Positions 46,681 to 56,671 of a DNA stretch of 64,000 nt are shown in pieces. Position 1 is the stretch's first letter. Every line of letters starts with the position of its first letter. Source of the DNA: Corynebacterium riegelii (GTDB lineage Bacteria > Actinomycetota > Actinomycetes > Mycobacteriales > Mycobacteriaceae); NCBI RefSeq assembly GCF_016728505.1, contig NZ_CP068159.1, positions 2,108,001 to 2,172,000 of the forward strand, given 5' to 3'. Both the position numbers and the translations under genes were made by a program. The notes beneath the pieces were generated by a model. That model saw only the letters and a program-made list of their open reading frames with translations, was not told where the DNA came from and did not search any database.

Positions 46681-47196
46681 ATGAGTAAGCCGGACAGGGA
46701 TTTCTCCATCGCAATCGTCGGTGCGTTGGTGCTGGCGGCTGTGGTGATGCTTGTGGTGCTTTTGCGGGTACCCGGGCTAGTTCTGTCCGCATTGCTTGTA
46801 GCCATTGTCGGTTTGATCGCACGGAGATACCAGCCGCATCCGGAGGTTGAGGCGATGCGCGCGAGCTTGGGGTACGCGCGCGATGATATTTGCGAGATCC
46901 TGGATGCGTACAACCAGCTGCTCAATGGGGCTTCTGCCGCCGATGTTGCAGACCGCACGCTGCACTTCCCCGCACTGGCGAACCCGGATAACTCGGTATC
47001 CGAAATCAACGAATTTTTATTGCGCGCGTCTTCTGCGCGCCGGTTCCTCTCGCGTATCGACGCCTACCTGGAAGACCCCACCGTCGACCGCGCACAGCTC
47101 GAACGCCTTCTAACTATCGCGGATCAGCGCGCCGCCGAGCTTGAGATCGCCTGGGACGACGCACGCCGCGCCGCCCGGGAAATCGGCCCGAGCTAA
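46681..47196 (+). CDS. Conserved membrane protein, function unknown
   Basis: 171 residues. Two hydrophobic helices at the N-terminus (AIVGALVLAAVVMLVVLLRVPGLVLSALLVAIVGLIA) and a charged helical cytoplasmic domain containing a YARDDICEILDAYNQLLNG stretch. No catalytic motif. Probably cotranscribed with the Cys-rich-tail gene; it converges with dapF. Confidence 0.75.
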   Translation: MSKPDRDFSIAIVGALVLAAVVMLVVLLRVPGLVLSALLVAIVGLIARRYQPHPEVEAMRASLGYARDDICEILDAYNQLLNGASAADVADRTLHFPALANPDNSVSEINEFLLRASSARRFLSRIDAYLEDPTVDRAQLERLLTIADQRAAELEIAWDDARRAAREIGPS

Positions 47197-47207
47197 CGCG
47201 ACAACGC

Positions 47208-48008
47208 CTACATATCGGCAACCAGCTCGCCGCGGGCGACAACCGTGGAGGGACCAGTCATGGTGGCAACGCCGTTCTCCAACTCCACCTCAATTGCGCC
47301 ACCGGGCACGTTGACGGTGACGCTGCCGTTTTCAATGCCGGCGTCTGCAAGCGCAGCCTGTGCTGCCGCAACAGTGCCGGTGCCACAGGAGCGGGTCTCC
47401 CCTACGCCGCGCTCCCACACGCGCATGTGTACTGCGCCTTCGGCAAGCTCGGTGAGCACCTCAACGTTGACGCCCTCGGGGAAGAACTCCGGATCAAACT
47501 CCGGCTGTACAAAATCGAGCCCAGCCAGCTCATCGGCGGTCAAACCTGGGATCACACATGCTAGGTGCGGATTGCCCACATCCACGCCGATACCGGCGAA
47601 CTCGAAGGACCCCATGCGAGCCGTAGACACACCGGTAACTTCGACCTCCCCCATGCCGACAGCCACCACAGCATGCTCAGCATCGACGGATAGCACTTTG
47701 ATGGTTTTCACGCCGGCGCGGGTGTCCACCTCGAACTCGGAGGAATCTTCTAGGCCCTCCGATACGAGGACGTGGGCAAACGCACGAATGCCATTGCCGC
47801 ACATCTCCGCAATAGAGCCGTCGGCGTTGCGGTAATCCATAAACCAACGCCCCTCATTGCGCACCACCCGCAGCAGGCCGTCGCCGCCAATGCCAGCGCG
47901 ACGGTTGCACAAAAATGCGACCTGCTCGGGGGTGATGTCCAGCTGACCGTCAACGTCAACGATCACCACAAAGTCATTCTCAGTTGCGTGGGCTTTAATG
48001 AATTTCAC
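47208..48008 (-). CDS. dapF: Diaminopimelate epimerase
   Basis: 266 residues from GTG 48008. It makes meso-diaminopimelate for lysine and peptidoglycan. The two catalytic Cys are in [13 protein letters not shown] near residue 82 and [15 protein letters not shown] near residue 215, and the N-terminal HATENDFVV motif is present. Its start overlaps the miaA stop by 4 bp, so the two are coupled. Confidence 0.96.
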   Translation of the reverse strand: MKFIKAHATENDFVVIVDVDGQLDITPEQVAFLCNRRAGIGGDGLLRVVRNEGRWFMDYRNADGSIAEMCGNGIRAFAHVLVSEGLEDSSEFEVDTRAGVKTIKVLSVDAEHAVVAVGMGEVEVTGVSTARMGSFEFAGIGVDVGNPHLACVIPGLTADELAGLDFVQPEFDPEFFPEGVNVEVLTELAEGAVHMRVWERGVGETRSCGTGTVAAAQAALADAGIENGSVTVNVPGGAIEVELENGVATMTGPSTVVARGELVADM

Positions 48009-48931
48009 GCATGCGAGTCTAGCGCCGCCAGCGCGTCCGCAACCAGTGACGGCGATGCAGCATCCAGCCACACAATCCGCGGATCACGGTTAAACCACGA
48101 CCGTTGGCGTCGCACGTACCGGCGGGTGCCGGTGATGGTTTGCGTAATGGCGTCGGCAAGCAAAAGCCCCCCATCGAGATATTGCAGCACCTGTGCATAC
48201 CCGATCGCGCGTCCTGCGGTGGATTCCCGGACCAGTCCTTGGGTGGCAAGGGTACGGACCTCATCAACAAAGCCGGCGTCAAACATCTGCTGGGTACGCA
48301 GCTCAATGCGCGGGTTGAGCCACTCAGGTGTGGTGCGAAGGCCCAGGATGCGGGTCCCCCAGCGCGGTGGCGCGTCCTTCGGCGGCTGGGATGCCTGGAA
48401 AGGTTTGCCGGTCAGCTCAATTACCTCAAGTGCGCGGACGGTGCGGCGCGGGTCTTTGTCCTCAATAATGCGCGCGGCGGCAGGATCTACCTGGGCAAGC
48501 TCCGCGTGCAGGGCATCTACTCCGATTGCGGCCAGACGCTCCTCATAGCGCGCACGCACGGCGGGGTCAGTGGGTGGGAACGACCAGTTATCAATCAGCG
48601 ACTGGACATAAAGCATCGAGCCACCCACCAAAATTGGCACGTGTCCGCGCGCCATGATGTCTTCTACCGTGGCCACGGCCTGGGACTGGTACTCAGCAAC
48701 CGACGCCACACGGGAAACGTCCCAAATATCCAACAGATGATGCGGGATGCCCTCACGCTCATCTACCGGCAACTTCGCCGTGCCAATATCCATGCCGCGA
48801 TACAGCTGCATCGAATCAACATTGACCACCTCACCGCCAAGCTTGTGTGCGAGCGCAATGCCAAGCGCCGACTTACCCGAGGCAGTCGGGCCAACCACAG
48901 CAATCGGAGTCACAGTCTCTACCACGTCCAC
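48005..48931 (-). CDS. miaA: tRNA dimethylallyltransferase
   Basis: 308 residues. P-loop [15 protein letters not shown] at the N-terminus, [16 protein letters not shown], the catalytic Asp/Thr region, and the C-terminal [17 protein letters not shown]. MiaA adds a dimethylallyl group to A37 of tRNAs reading U-codons; MiaB, encoded 5 kb away, modifies the product further. Its isoprenoid donor comes from the MEP pathway begun by Dxs. Confidence 0.96.
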   Translation of the reverse strand: MDVVETVTPIAVVGPTASGKSALGIALAHKLGGEVVNVDSMQLYRGMDIGTAKLPVDEREGIPHHLLDIWDVSRVASVAEYQSQAVATVEDIMARGHVPILVGGSMLYVQSLIDNWSFPPTDPAVRARYEERLAAIGVDALHAELAQVDPAAARIIEDKDPRRTVRALEVIELTGKPFQASQPPKDAPPRWGTRILGLRTTPEWLNPRIELRTQQMFDAGFVDEVRTLATQGLVRESTAGRAIGYAQVLQYLDGGLLLADAITQTITGTRRYVRRQRSWFNRDPRIVWLDAASPSLVADALAALDSHA

Positions 48932-49497
48932 ACCCCCACATAGCGGCCAACGCCAAGCGAATCATCCGCAGCCAACAACGTCTGCTTAACCGGCGAAAGT
49001 GCAGCGAGCTCGTGCCACAGCTCAGGCTGTAACACCCCGCCTTCAAGCGGCGGCAGCGGCGCGTTACCTGCGATAAACGCTTGCAAACCTTCGTGCGTCT
49101 CACCCGCGCCGGGCACAAGCGCCAGGGGCGCTCGCGGGGTTACACCCGCCGGGCCATCCACCACCACAACGGTCAGCGCCTCTGGGTCGACCTCACCGAT
49201 CTTCTCACGCGCGGGCCGGTAGTCACGGTCCCCCAACACGTAACGCACCACGAGCTCACCCAAGTGGTTACCGCCGCCCACCTGCACCTGTGGCGCTCCC
49301 CACGCACGCAGACTGCCTGTGTGCGCGGTGTAAGAGCCCTCATCTAACGGGCAGACAATGTCTACCGGCACACCATCTGGCACAGCATCTAGCACAGTGT
49401 CGCGGATGGTGCGGGTGAGGTGGTGCGACGCGGCGTTGGCAAGCGAAAGCTCCTGCACCAACGCCGGCGAGCCCGGAACAATGAATAAGGTAGGCAC
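48919..49497 (-). CDS. Class III extradiol-dioxygenase-like protein (MiaA-associated)
   Basis: 192 residues. The fold of class III extradiol dioxygenases is suggested by [13 protein letters not shown] near the N-terminus and [22 protein letters not shown], but the canonical metal-binding His pair is not evident. In mycobacteria and corynebacteria a gene of this type regularly sits next to miaA. The true substrate is unknown and catalysis is uncertain. GTG 49497 is the best start; it overlaps miaA by 13 bp at its 3' end. Confidence 0.7.
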   Translation of the reverse strand: MPTLFIVPGSPALVQELSLANAASHHLTRTIRDTVLDAVPDGVPVDIVCPLDEGSYTAHTGSLRAWGAPQVQVGGGNHLGELVVRYVLGDRDYRPAREKIGEVDPEALTVVVVDGPAGVTPRAPLALVPGAGETHEGLQAFIAGNAPLPPLEGGVLQPELWHELAALSPVKQTLLAADDSLGVGRYVGVWTW

Positions 49498-49589
49498 ACA
49501 AACCACCCTAGCCAGACGCCAGGCGCGGTAAAGTTCAGGGAACGACCTTATGGCAGCCGCGTCGCGCGGCACTGGAGAAAGGATCCGCC

Positions 49590-50945
49590 GTGACCACCCC
49601 AACCACACCCTCCCCTACTGGCAACAGCCGTCCCTCACCGGCAGCAATGCCTGGCCGCACGCCCAAACCAGGGCCGGGACCACGCCCACAGGCACCAGTC
49701 GCCGCGGCAACGCCGCAGATAAATACCGAGGAAGCAGCAAAGTTTGGGCGCGTGGATGAAAACGGCACCGTCTTTGTCACCCGCGGCGGCCAAGAGCGCG
49801 AGATCGGTTCTTGGCAGGCAGGTACCCCTGAAGAGGGGTTGGCGCACTACGTGCAGCGCTTCGCGGACATTGTGACTGAGGCAGAGGTTCTGGAAACCCG
49901 CCTGGTTGCCCACCCGGAGGACGCCAACCAGATCGCCAAAAACGCCCAAGACCTGAAGGAATCGCTGGCTACGGCTGCGGCAATCGGTGATTTTGATGCG
50001 CTTGAGGCGCGCCTGGATACCGTTATTGCCAACACCGCTGAGGCTGGCGAGAAGGCCAAGGAAGCCAAGGCCGCACGCCGTGCAGAGGCAATCTCTCGCA
50101 AGGAAGCACTTGCCGCTGAGGCTGAGGACCTGGCGGAAAACTCCACCGACTGGAAGGCTGCGGGCGATCGCATCCGCGACATTTTGGAAGAGTGGCGCAC
50201 CATCCGCGGCATTGACCGCAAGACGGATGACGCATTGTGGAAGCGCTACTCGCGTGCCCGCGACGGCTTCAACCGCCGCCGCGGCAGCCACTTCGCTGAG
50301 CTGGACCGTGGCCGTGCGGCTGCAAAGAAGGCGAAGGAAGAGCTGGTGGAGCGCGCCGAAGCACTGAAGGAGTCCACCGATTGGAACGAGACCGCGCGCG
50401 CGTTCCGCGACCTGATGAAGGAATGGAAGGCCGCAGGCCGTGCCCCGCGCGATGTGGATGACAAGCTGTGGGAGCGTTTCCGCAGCGCGCAGGATCACTT
50501 CTTTGATGCCCGCAACGCGGTCAACGCTGAGCGCGACAAGGAGTTTGAGGCCAACGCCCAGGCCAAGGACGCGCTGCTCGCTGAGTATGACGCACTGATT
50601 GACCCGGAGAAGGGCCTCGGCGCGGCAAAGGCGAAGCTGCGTGAGCTGCAGGATAAGTGGGAAGAGATCGGCTTCGTGCCGCGCGGCAAGGTCCGTGAGT
50701 ACGAAGACAAGATTGCGCGTGTGGAAAAGCGCGTGGCTGACGCTGAGGATTCCCGCTGGCGGCGCAGCGATCCGGCTGCCCAGGAGAAGGTCAACCAGTT
50801 CCAGGTCAAGGCTAATGACTTGGTCAAGCAGGCCGAGGATGCTGAGGCGAAGGGCGACGCGAAGAAGGCTGCTGAGCTGCGTGAGCAGGCGAAGCAGTGG
50901 CAGGAGTTTGCAGACGTAGCTGCGAAGGCAGCAAGCGACCGCTAG
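49590..50945 (+). CDS. DUF349 family protein
   Basis: 451 residues, GTG start. The N-terminus is Pro/Thr-rich (about 50 residues) and likely disordered. The rest contains repeated helical DUF349 units with the diagnostic pattern DWKAAGDRIRDILEEWRTI...DDALWKRYSRARDGFNRRR, repeated at least twice more (TDWNETARAFRDLMKEWKAAG; KLRELQDKWEEIGFVPRG). Function unknown; coiled-coil rich. The downstream acetyltransferase gene starts on its stop codon. Confidence 0.9.
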   Translation: MTTPTTPSPTGNSRPSPAAMPGRTPKPGPGPRPQAPVAAATPQINTEEAAKFGRVDENGTVFVTRGGQEREIGSWQAGTPEEGLAHYVQRFADIVTEAEVLETRLVAHPEDANQIAKNAQDLKESLATAAAIGDFDALEARLDTVIANTAEAGEKAKEAKAARRAEAISRKEALAAEAEDLAENSTDWKAAGDRIRDILEEWRTIRGIDRKTDDALWKRYSRARDGFNRRRGSHFAELDRGRAAAKKAKEELVERAEALKESTDWNETARAFRDLMKEWKAAGRAPRDVDDKLWERFRSAQDHFFDARNAVNAERDKEFEANAQAKDALLAEYDALIDPEKGLGAAKAKLRELQDKWEEIGFVPRGKVREYEDKIARVEKRVADAEDSRWRRSDPAAQEKVNQFQVKANDLVKQAEDAEAKGDAKKAAELREQAKQWQEFADVAAKAASDR

Positions 50946-52078
50946 TGCAGGCTCTGCAGTATGTGCCCCGGCAGGGCGGCGAGTTTGATGAGGCCGTTGT
51001 CGGGGCTTACGCCTTTTCCGCAACGCTGGCGATCCAGGACATCACCGGCCTGGCCACCTCTGGGGTAACGCCGGCGCACATTGCGAAGCGTATGGAGGGC
51101 TCCGCCGAGTCCAGGGCGCTGCTCTTCGCGTTGACTTCGCGCGAGACACTGCGCCCGGTTGGGCCACTTGGCTTCCCGCTTTTAACCAGCGACGACTTGT
51201 TTGATGTCGAGGCCTGGGTGTTCATCTCCCTGCCGCTGCTGGAAGACGTCACAGTACTCGAAGCCAACGTCACCCTCGACGCATCCATCGCCCCGCTTCC
51301 CGGCGAGGAAGTACCTGCCGCACCGTGGCAAGGGGCTTTCATGCTTATCGACGCCTTATCGCACGCCCTCAACCGCCCCACCCGCCAAATTTGGGTCACA
51401 CATTCCCCAGGCGCGTGGACTCCCCCAGGTGCAGTGGAGGCTGGCTACGCGCAAGCGTTTCGGGAAGACCAGGCGGTGTTTGAAGCGGAAGCGGTAGAGA
51501 AGCTGGCGGCGTTGAAGTATCCGGCAGCATCGGAGTTTTCCATCAATGTGGCAGAGGGCCCGGGCTTTGCCGGGTTCGAAGCACCCGTTGGTTCTGATAG
51601 CAGGGACGCCGCAGGGTTTGGCGCGCTGCTCTCGGCGGCCTCTCGCGATTACCCGCGGGGCGAGCTACAGCTTGAGCCAATTGAGTGGGATCTGCAACGC
51701 ATCACCGATGCGGGTGCGCGGCTTAAGGATCGTGGTGGTGCGCAGTTGACCGGTATCGCCTTGGTCAATGATTCTCGCGCCGATGGCAGCGGCGAGCGCC
51801 AGTACGTGGGTCTTTGCGAGGCCGTGCATTACACACACGACTCCGACGCCGTGTGCGAGCTTGGCCTGATCTACGTCCTGCCGGAATTCCGCGGGCGCGG
51901 CATTGGCGAAGCGCTGGTTAGGCAGACAGTTTCCGCCGCGCGGAAACAGTGGGAAGATCTAGAAACCGTCTACGTCTCTTATCCTGCGGAATCCGCAGGT
52001 GCTCGTGCGATCGCGGAAACACTCGGCGCCAGTGTGGTCTCCTCCACCACCGCCTGGCAGCGCCTAGCCCGCGGCTAA
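50945..52078 (+). CDS. GNAT-family N-acetyltransferase
   Basis: 377 residues from GTG 50945, whose first base is the last base of the previous stop (TAGTG), so translation is coupled. The C-terminal part has a GNAT acetyl-CoA site: CELGLIYVLPEFRGRGIGEALVRQTVSAAR with the RGRGIG pyrophosphate loop, and the later AIAETLGASVV. The large N-terminal region has no motif I recognise. Substrate unknown. The 3' end overlaps the convergent HicB-like gene by 15 bp. Confidence 0.8.
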   Translation: MQALQYVPRQGGEFDEAVVGAYAFSATLAIQDITGLATSGVTPAHIAKRMEGSAESRALLFALTSRETLRPVGPLGFPLLTSDDLFDVEAWVFISLPLLEDVTVLEANVTLDASIAPLPGEEVPAAPWQGAFMLIDALSHALNRPTRQIWVTHSPGAWTPPGAVEAGYAQAFREDQAVFEAEAVEKLAALKYPAASEFSINVAEGPGFAGFEAPVGSDSRDAAGFGALLSAASRDYPRGELQLEPIEWDLQRITDAGARLKDRGGAQLTGIALVNDSRADGSGERQYVGLCEAVHYTHDSDAVCELGLIYVLPEFRGRGIGEALVRQTVSAARKQWEDLETVYVSYPAESAGARAIAETLGASVVSSTTAWQRLARG

Positions 52079-52441
52079 CGCTGCGGCTCGCTGGTAGGAG
52101 ACGCCCAAGAGCTGCCCCATTTCACGAACGGAGAACCCTTCCTCCTTCATGCGAGCCGCGAATCGACGATTTGCCGTACTTGCTCGTTCGGCAATCTCAT
52201 TTGCTTCGCGTTTCAGTTCCAACGCCTCTTCCCTGAGCGAATCAAGTTCAGCTCCGAGTACCGGCTGAATCTCAATTGTGAACTCAGATTCTTCAAGGCC
52301 CGATTGGTATGCAATTGCTTCGCGTACTTCCTCTTCAGCATCCCCAAGCCTCTTCGTCTGCGAGACCACCCCAAGCTCACGGCATTCCAACACCCAAACC
52401 GGGCTTTTGCCGCGTTCGGCTGTCACCGTAAACGTCTTCAT
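52064..52441 (-). CDS. HicB-like antitoxin with C-terminal helix-turn-helix
   Basis: 125 residues. The N-terminal half fits the HicB partial RNase-H fold: FTVTAERGKSPVWVLECRELGVVSQTKRLGDAEEEVREAIAY. A coiled coil (LDSLREEALELKREANEIAERAS) and a small DNA-binding motif (FSVREMGQLLGVSYQRAAALA) follow. HicB proteins neutralise HicA mRNA interferases and repress their own operon. ATG 52441 follows GGAG. No intact HicA lies beside it; only a 29-codon open tail ends at its start (ATGA overlap), so it appears orphaned. Confidence 0.75.
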   Translation of the reverse strand: MKTFTVTAERGKSPVWVLECRELGVVSQTKRLGDAEEEVREAIAYQSGLEESEFTIEIQPVLGAELDSLREEALELKREANEIAERASTANRRFAARMKEEGFSVREMGQLLGVSYQRAAALAAG

Positions 52442-52527
52442 TTTCTCCACCACCCTTTGCCTAGCTCATTCGCAAACTGATCAAAAAACTTGCGCGCAGT
52501 AACGTCATCAGATTCGTAATTACAGCA
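52438..52527 (-). pseudogene. Possible toxin-gene 3' remnant upstream of the HicB-like gene
   Basis: An open tail of 29 codons with composition like a real protein end (YESDDVTARKFFDQFANELG...). Its TGA overlaps the antitoxin ATG as ATGA, as toxin-antitoxin genes usually do. It is closed upstream by an in-frame TAG at 52528-52530 and has no start codon. I cannot match it to HicA or any other toxin family. It may be the relic of a deleted partner gene, or chance. Confidence 0.3.
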
Positions 52528-52662
52528 CTACGCTTCACCGCGTCAACCCCCCACTCCTTAATCTGTCAATAGCCATTTACACACATGTTGCTAAACGTGC
52601 GTAACCCTCTAGGTATTTGACTGTTTTAGGAATGGGTTGGTTCCCTACCGTGAAGACTTTTC

Positions 52663-53304
52663 TTAACCCTGCTCGTGCGTCCGCTTGTGGCGTTCGGCGG
52701 CGCGGGCGCGTCGGTCGTCCACAAGCAAAGGGTTCACGGGTTTGGTGGCAGCTTCGCGCTGCAGCAGCGAAAGCTCATCGGATTCCTGTACGGCGGCGCG
52801 CTCCACGGTGATCGCCTGCTGCTCGTCCGAACGTCGGATAATTGCTGGAGCGTAAGCCAGTGCTGCGACGAGCACAGCGACCATGGCTAGGTATGCGCCA
52901 ACACCGTGCGACTCGCCGCCACTAGCAGCTGCCGCATTTCGCAGCCACACCGAAAACACGGCAAAGCCGAGGGAAATAACCGTAAGTACCCACCCCAGCG
53001 CAGCCAGTCCGTAGCGGCGGGCAAGCATGGCGATCGTGGTCACCACACCCAGGCCCGCGAAGGAAATCCACGTAAACAGGTACTCAGTCATGTTGACATT
53101 GGATGCCTGCGCGGCACTACTCCGGATCAGCACCTGCACGCCCGAAGTTGCGCCGACAAACGGCAAGAACAGCGCAACCAGGTAAATGGCAGCGCAGGCG
53201 ATAAGGACCCAGCGGTACGGGCCATCGGCTAGGCGAGCGCCCGTGCGGCGCTCCTCTGCGGCCAGGGCATCTGCGGTGGAATTCATAGAAGCAGTGGAAG
53301 TCAT
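52663..53304 (-). CDS. Conserved membrane protein (miaB-linked)
   Basis: 213 residues, four hydrophobic helices (for example WVLIACAAIYLVALFLPFVGA and ISFAGLGVVTTIAMLARRYG) with a charged C-terminal tail ending RAAERHKRTHEQG. A protein of this type lies next to miaB in mycobacteria as well, but no function is known to me. It follows the miaB start region on the same strand after 12 bp, so it is probably the second gene of the miaB transcript. Confidence 0.75.
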   Translation of the reverse strand: MTSTASMNSTADALAAEERRTGARLADGPYRWVLIACAAIYLVALFLPFVGATSGVQVLIRSSAAQASNVNMTEYLFTWISFAGLGVVTTIAMLARRYGLAALGWVLTVISLGFAVFSVWLRNAAAASGGESHGVGAYLAMVAVLVAALAYAPAIIRRSDEQQAITVERAAVQESDELSLLQREAATKPVNPLLVDDRRARAAERHKRTHEQG

Positions 53305-53316
53305 GGTGTCTTTAGC

Positions 53317-54837
53317 CTACGCGGAACAGCAACCGTCGTTATTCGCCTGCACCTTCGGCGCGCCGACGGACGGCAAGCCTAGGCCCACGCCGATCGGCGC
53401 GGTGGTTGGCACCTGACCAAGCTCAGAGTTATCGCCGGCCTTGGTGCGGCGGTGGTTATGCACACCGGAGTCGGCGATGAGGAAGTGCGTCTTGGCGTCC
53501 GTAATAGTGACGGTGACATAGTCGCCCGGGCGAATCTCGCCATCAACCTCCCCCTCAGGAGCGAAATGCACCAGGCGGCCATCGCGAGCGCGGCCAGACA
53601 TGCGGTGCGTGCGATCGTTCTTGCGCCCACCGTCGGCCTGGACCAGCAGCTCCTGCTCAGTGCCCACCAGCTTGGCGTTTTCCTCCGCCGAGATCCGGTC
53701 CTGCAGCGCGATGAGACGCTCGAAGCGCTCCTGCACCACTTTCTTCGGCACTTGGTTTTCCATCTCCGCGGCGGGGGTGCCGGGGCGCGGCGAGTACTGG
53801 AACGTATACGCCGAGGTAAACCGGGACTTCTCCACAACGTCCAAGGTGTCCTGGAAGTCCTCCTCGGTCTCACCGGGGAAGCCCACGATGATGTCCGTAG
53901 TAATGGAGGCGTGCGGGATCTTTTCGCGCACCTCGTCCAGAATGGCCAGGAACTTCTTCGAGCGGTACGAGCGGCGCATCTCTTTGAGCACCTTGTCAGA
54001 GCCCGACTGCAGCGGCATGTGCAGCTGCGGGCAGACATTTGGGGTTTCCGCCATCGCATCGATCACGTCAGAGGTGAACTCTGCCGGGTGCGGGGATGTG
54101 AAGCGCACACGCTCAAGGCCTTCGATGTCACCGCAGGCACGCAGGAGCTTGGAAAACGCCGAACGGTCACGCTCCACGTCGGGGTCTGCAAAGTTCACAC
54201 CATAGGCGTTGACGTTCTGGCCGAGCAGGGTGATTTCGGACACGCCACCGTCGACAAGCATCTGCACCTCCGACAGAATATCCCCCGGCCTGCGGTCGAG
54301 CTCCTTGCCACGTAGGGACGGCACAATGCAGAACGTACACGTGTTATTACAGCCCACCGATACCGAAACCCAGCCGGCGTACGAGCTCTCGCGCTTCGCT
54401 GGAAGCACCGACGGAAACGCCTCAAGCGCCTCAACAATCTCTACCTGCGCTGCCTCTTCCACCCGAGCGCGCTCTAACAAAGTCGGCAGTGCGGCGAGGT
54501 TGTGCGTACCAAACACGGCATCCACCCACGGTGCTTGGGAAATCACCGCGTCTTTATCTTTTTGCGCAAGGCAGCCACCCACGGCAATCTGCATCCCCGG
54601 GTGGGTTTCCTTGGTGTGTTTCAGCGCCCCAAGTGTGCCGTAGAGACGCTTGTCCGCGTTCTCACGCACGGCACAGGTGTTAAACACCACAAGGTCCGGA
54701 GTATCGCCTTCAGGCACGGCGATATAACCAGCATCCTCAAGCATGCCGGAGAGACGTTCAGAGTCATGCACATTCATCTGGCAACCAAACGTGCGGACTT
54801 CATACGTACGGGCAGTAGGTTTCATCGGCGTAGACAC
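53317..54837 (-). CDS. miaB: tRNA-2-methylthio-N6-dimethylallyladenosine synthase
   Basis: 506 residues. Radical-SAM methylthiotransferase that completes ms2i6A at position 37 after MiaA. The N-terminal UPF0004 domain has the three cluster Cys ([22 protein letters not shown]), the radical-SAM cluster is [11 protein letters not shown], and a C-terminal TRAM domain follows. Start GTG 54837 has no ribosome site but a TAGACT-like -10 ends about 8 bp before it, so a leaderless mRNA is possible; ATG 54825 is the alternative. Confidence 0.95.
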   Translation of the reverse strand: MSTPMKPTARTYEVRTFGCQMNVHDSERLSGMLEDAGYIAVPEGDTPDLVVFNTCAVRENADKRLYGTLGALKHTKETHPGMQIAVGGCLAQKDKDAVISQAPWVDAVFGTHNLAALPTLLERARVEEAAQVEIVEALEAFPSVLPAKRESSYAGWVSVSVGCNNTCTFCIVPSLRGKELDRRPGDILSEVQMLVDGGVSEITLLGQNVNAYGVNFADPDVERDRSAFSKLLRACGDIEGLERVRFTSPHPAEFTSDVIDAMAETPNVCPQLHMPLQSGSDKVLKEMRRSYRSKKFLAILDEVREKIPHASITTDIIVGFPGETEEDFQDTLDVVEKSRFTSAYTFQYSPRPGTPAAEMENQVPKKVVQERFERLIALQDRISAEENAKLVGTEQELLVQADGGRKNDRTHRMSGRARDGRLVHFAPEGEVDGEIRPGDYVTVTITDAKTHFLIADSGVHNHRRTKAGDNSELGQVPTTAPIGVGLGLPSVGAPKVQANNDGCCSA

Positions 54838-54905
54838 GGCAAGAAGTCTAATGCTGCACATTGAGGGGAGGAAAATGCCAGCGAATTATAAAGATTTGGT
54901 CAAAC

Positions 54906-54937
54906 TTGTCATTCAGCTCACTTTCATCCGGTATATG
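54906..54937 (+). promoter_or_regulatory. Probable leaderless promoter of gluABCD
   Basis: TTGTCA at 54906 and TATATG at 54932, separated by 20 bp (longer than ideal). The -10-like element ends 8 bp before the gluA ATG and there is no ribosome site in between, so transcription would begin at or very near the start codon. Confidence 0.35.
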
Positions 54938-54945
54938 TATTCGAC

Positions 54946-55695
54946 ATGACACAGGCGAGTACGCAGCCAATGATCCGTATTGCCGGAGTGGAGAAACACT
55001 TCGGCGATTTTCATGCACTGAAAAACATCAACCTCGAAGTTCCTCGCGGGCAGGTGATTGTGGTGCTGGGACCGTCGGGCTCCGGTAAATCCACCCTGTG
55101 TCGCACGATCAACCGTCTCGAAACTATTGATGACGGCGTGATCGAAATCGACGGCGAGAAGTTGCCGGAGGAAGGTAAAGACCTGGCACGCCTGCGCTCT
55201 GAAGTGGGCATGGTGTTCCAGTCGTTCAATCTCTTCCCCCACCTGACTATTCGTGACAACGTCACCCTGGGCCCAATCAAGGTCCGCAAAACGAAGAAAG
55301 CAGACGCCGCACGCCGTGCCGATGAGCTGCTGGACCGCGTGGGCATCGCCGCACAGGCCAGCAAGTACCCGGCGCAGCTTTCCGGTGGTCAGCAGCAGCG
55401 CGTAGCTATTGCTCGTGCGCTGGCCATGGAGCCGAAGGTCATGCTTTTCGACGAGCCGACGTCCGCCCTCGACCCCGAGATGGTGGGCGAAGTGCTCGAC
55501 GTTATGTCCGAGCTGGCAGCCTCCGGCATGACCATGATCGTGGTCACCCACGAGATGGGCTTTGCCCGCAAGGTGGCTGACCGCATCATCTTCATGGCTG
55601 ACGGCGAGATTGTTGAAGACACGGACCCTGAGTCCTTCTTCACCAACCCGCAGTCCAATCGTGCCAAGGACTTCCTGGGCAAGATTCTGCACTAA
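54946..55695 (+). CDS. gluA: Glutamate ABC transporter, ATP-binding subunit
   Basis: 249 residues. Walker [13 protein letters not shown] near residue 41, Q-loop [11 protein letters not shown], signature [36 protein letters not shown]-loop VVTHEMGFA. The polar-amino-acid-type importer drives glutamate uptake together with GluB, GluC and GluD, encoded directly downstream in the same order as in C. glutamicum. Confidence 0.96.
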   Translation: MTQASTQPMIRIAGVEKHFGDFHALKNINLEVPRGQVIVVLGPSGSGKSTLCRTINRLETIDDGVIEIDGEKLPEEGKDLARLRSEVGMVFQSFNLFPHLTIRDNVTLGPIKVRKTKKADAARRADELLDRVGIAAQASKYPAQLSGGQQQRVAIARALAMEPKVMLFDEPTSALDPEMVGEVLDVMSELAASGMTMIVVTHEMGFARKVADRIIFMADGEIVEDTDPESFFTNPQSNRAKDFLGKILH

Positions 55696-55737
55696 TCGCT
55701 TTCCAAACATTTCTGTTTCACAACAAGGAGTTTCCTG

Positions 55738-56625
55738 ATGAACCGTGCATTCCGCGTATTGGCAGCTACCACTGCCGCTGCATTGAGCCTGTCCCTCGCC
55801 GCCTGCGGTGGTTCTGACAGCTCCGATTCCGCCGACGGTGCTGGCGGCGGCCTGCTGGCCAACATTGAGGCTGGCAAGGTCACCCTGGGCACCAAGTTTG
55901 ACCAGCCGGGTCTTGGCCTGCGTGAGCCGGACGGCTCCATGACCGGCCTGGACGTTGACGTTGCTACTTACGTGGTCAACTCCATTGCTAAGGACAACGG
56001 TTGGGCTGAGCCGGAGATCACCTGGCGCGAGACCCCGTCCGCACAGCGTGAGACCCTCATCTCCAACGGCGAGGTGGACATGATCACCGCCACCTACTCC
56101 ATCAACAAGTCCCGCGCTGAGAGCGTGAACTTCGGCGGCCCGTACCTGCTGACCCACCAGGCTCTCCTGATCCAGGATGCCAACACCGACATCAACGGCC
56201 TGGATGACCTTGACGGCAAGATCCTGTGCTCCGTAAGTGGCTCCACCCCGGCTCAGAAGGTTAAGGACGCTCTCCCGGGCGTTCAGCTGCAGGAGTATGA
56301 CACCTACTCCTCCTGTGTTGAGGCTCTGCGCCAGGGCAACGTTGACGCTCTGACCACCGACGCAACCATTCTCGGCGGTTACGCAGCACAGTCCCCGGGC
56401 ACCTTCAAGCTCGTTGAGCTGGAGAAGGACGGCGAGCCGTTCACCAACGAGTACTACGGCATCGGCCTGAAGAAGGACGACGCTGCAGGCACCGAGGCAA
56501 TCAACAAGGCGCTGCAGGCAATGTACGACGACGGTTCCTTTGACAAGTTCGTTGACGAAAACATTGACGGCGGCACCGGCGTTACCAAGGAAACCCCTGG
56601 TGACCTCTCCTTCCTGGAGAAGTAA
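55738..56625 (+). CDS. gluB: Glutamate ABC transporter, substrate-binding lipoprotein
   Basis: 295 residues. Lipoprotein signal with lipobox LAAC (Cys23). The periplasmic-type binding fold has the TKFDQPGLGLREPDGSMTGLDVDVATYV motif and the ligand region TATYSINKSRAESVNFGGPY. It is anchored on the outer face of the membrane and delivers glutamate to GluCD. AAGGAG precedes the ATG; 42 bp separate it from gluA. Confidence 0.95.
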   Translation: MNRAFRVLAATTAAALSLSLAACGGSDSSDSADGAGGGLLANIEAGKVTLGTKFDQPGLGLREPDGSMTGLDVDVATYVVNSIAKDNGWAEPEITWRETPSAQRETLISNGEVDMITATYSINKSRAESVNFGGPYLLTHQALLIQDANTDINGLDDLDGKILCSVSGSTPAQKVKDALPGVQLQEYDTYSSCVEALRQGNVDALTTDATILGGYAAQSPGTFKLVELEKDGEPFTNEYYGIGLKKDDAAGTEAINKALQAMYDDGSFDKFVDENIDGGTGVTKETPGDLSFLEK

Positions 56626-56671
56626 AACGCCACCTTTCACCCGCATCGTTAGTCTTTAGGGAGAACAAGCA

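Noticed and set aside
54913..56646. A 577-codon open frame on the reverse strand through gluA and gluB
   Set aside because: It is the antisense shadow of two clear ABC-transporter genes; codon bias keeps it open. The peptide has no domain and runs across the gluA-gluB gap without sense.
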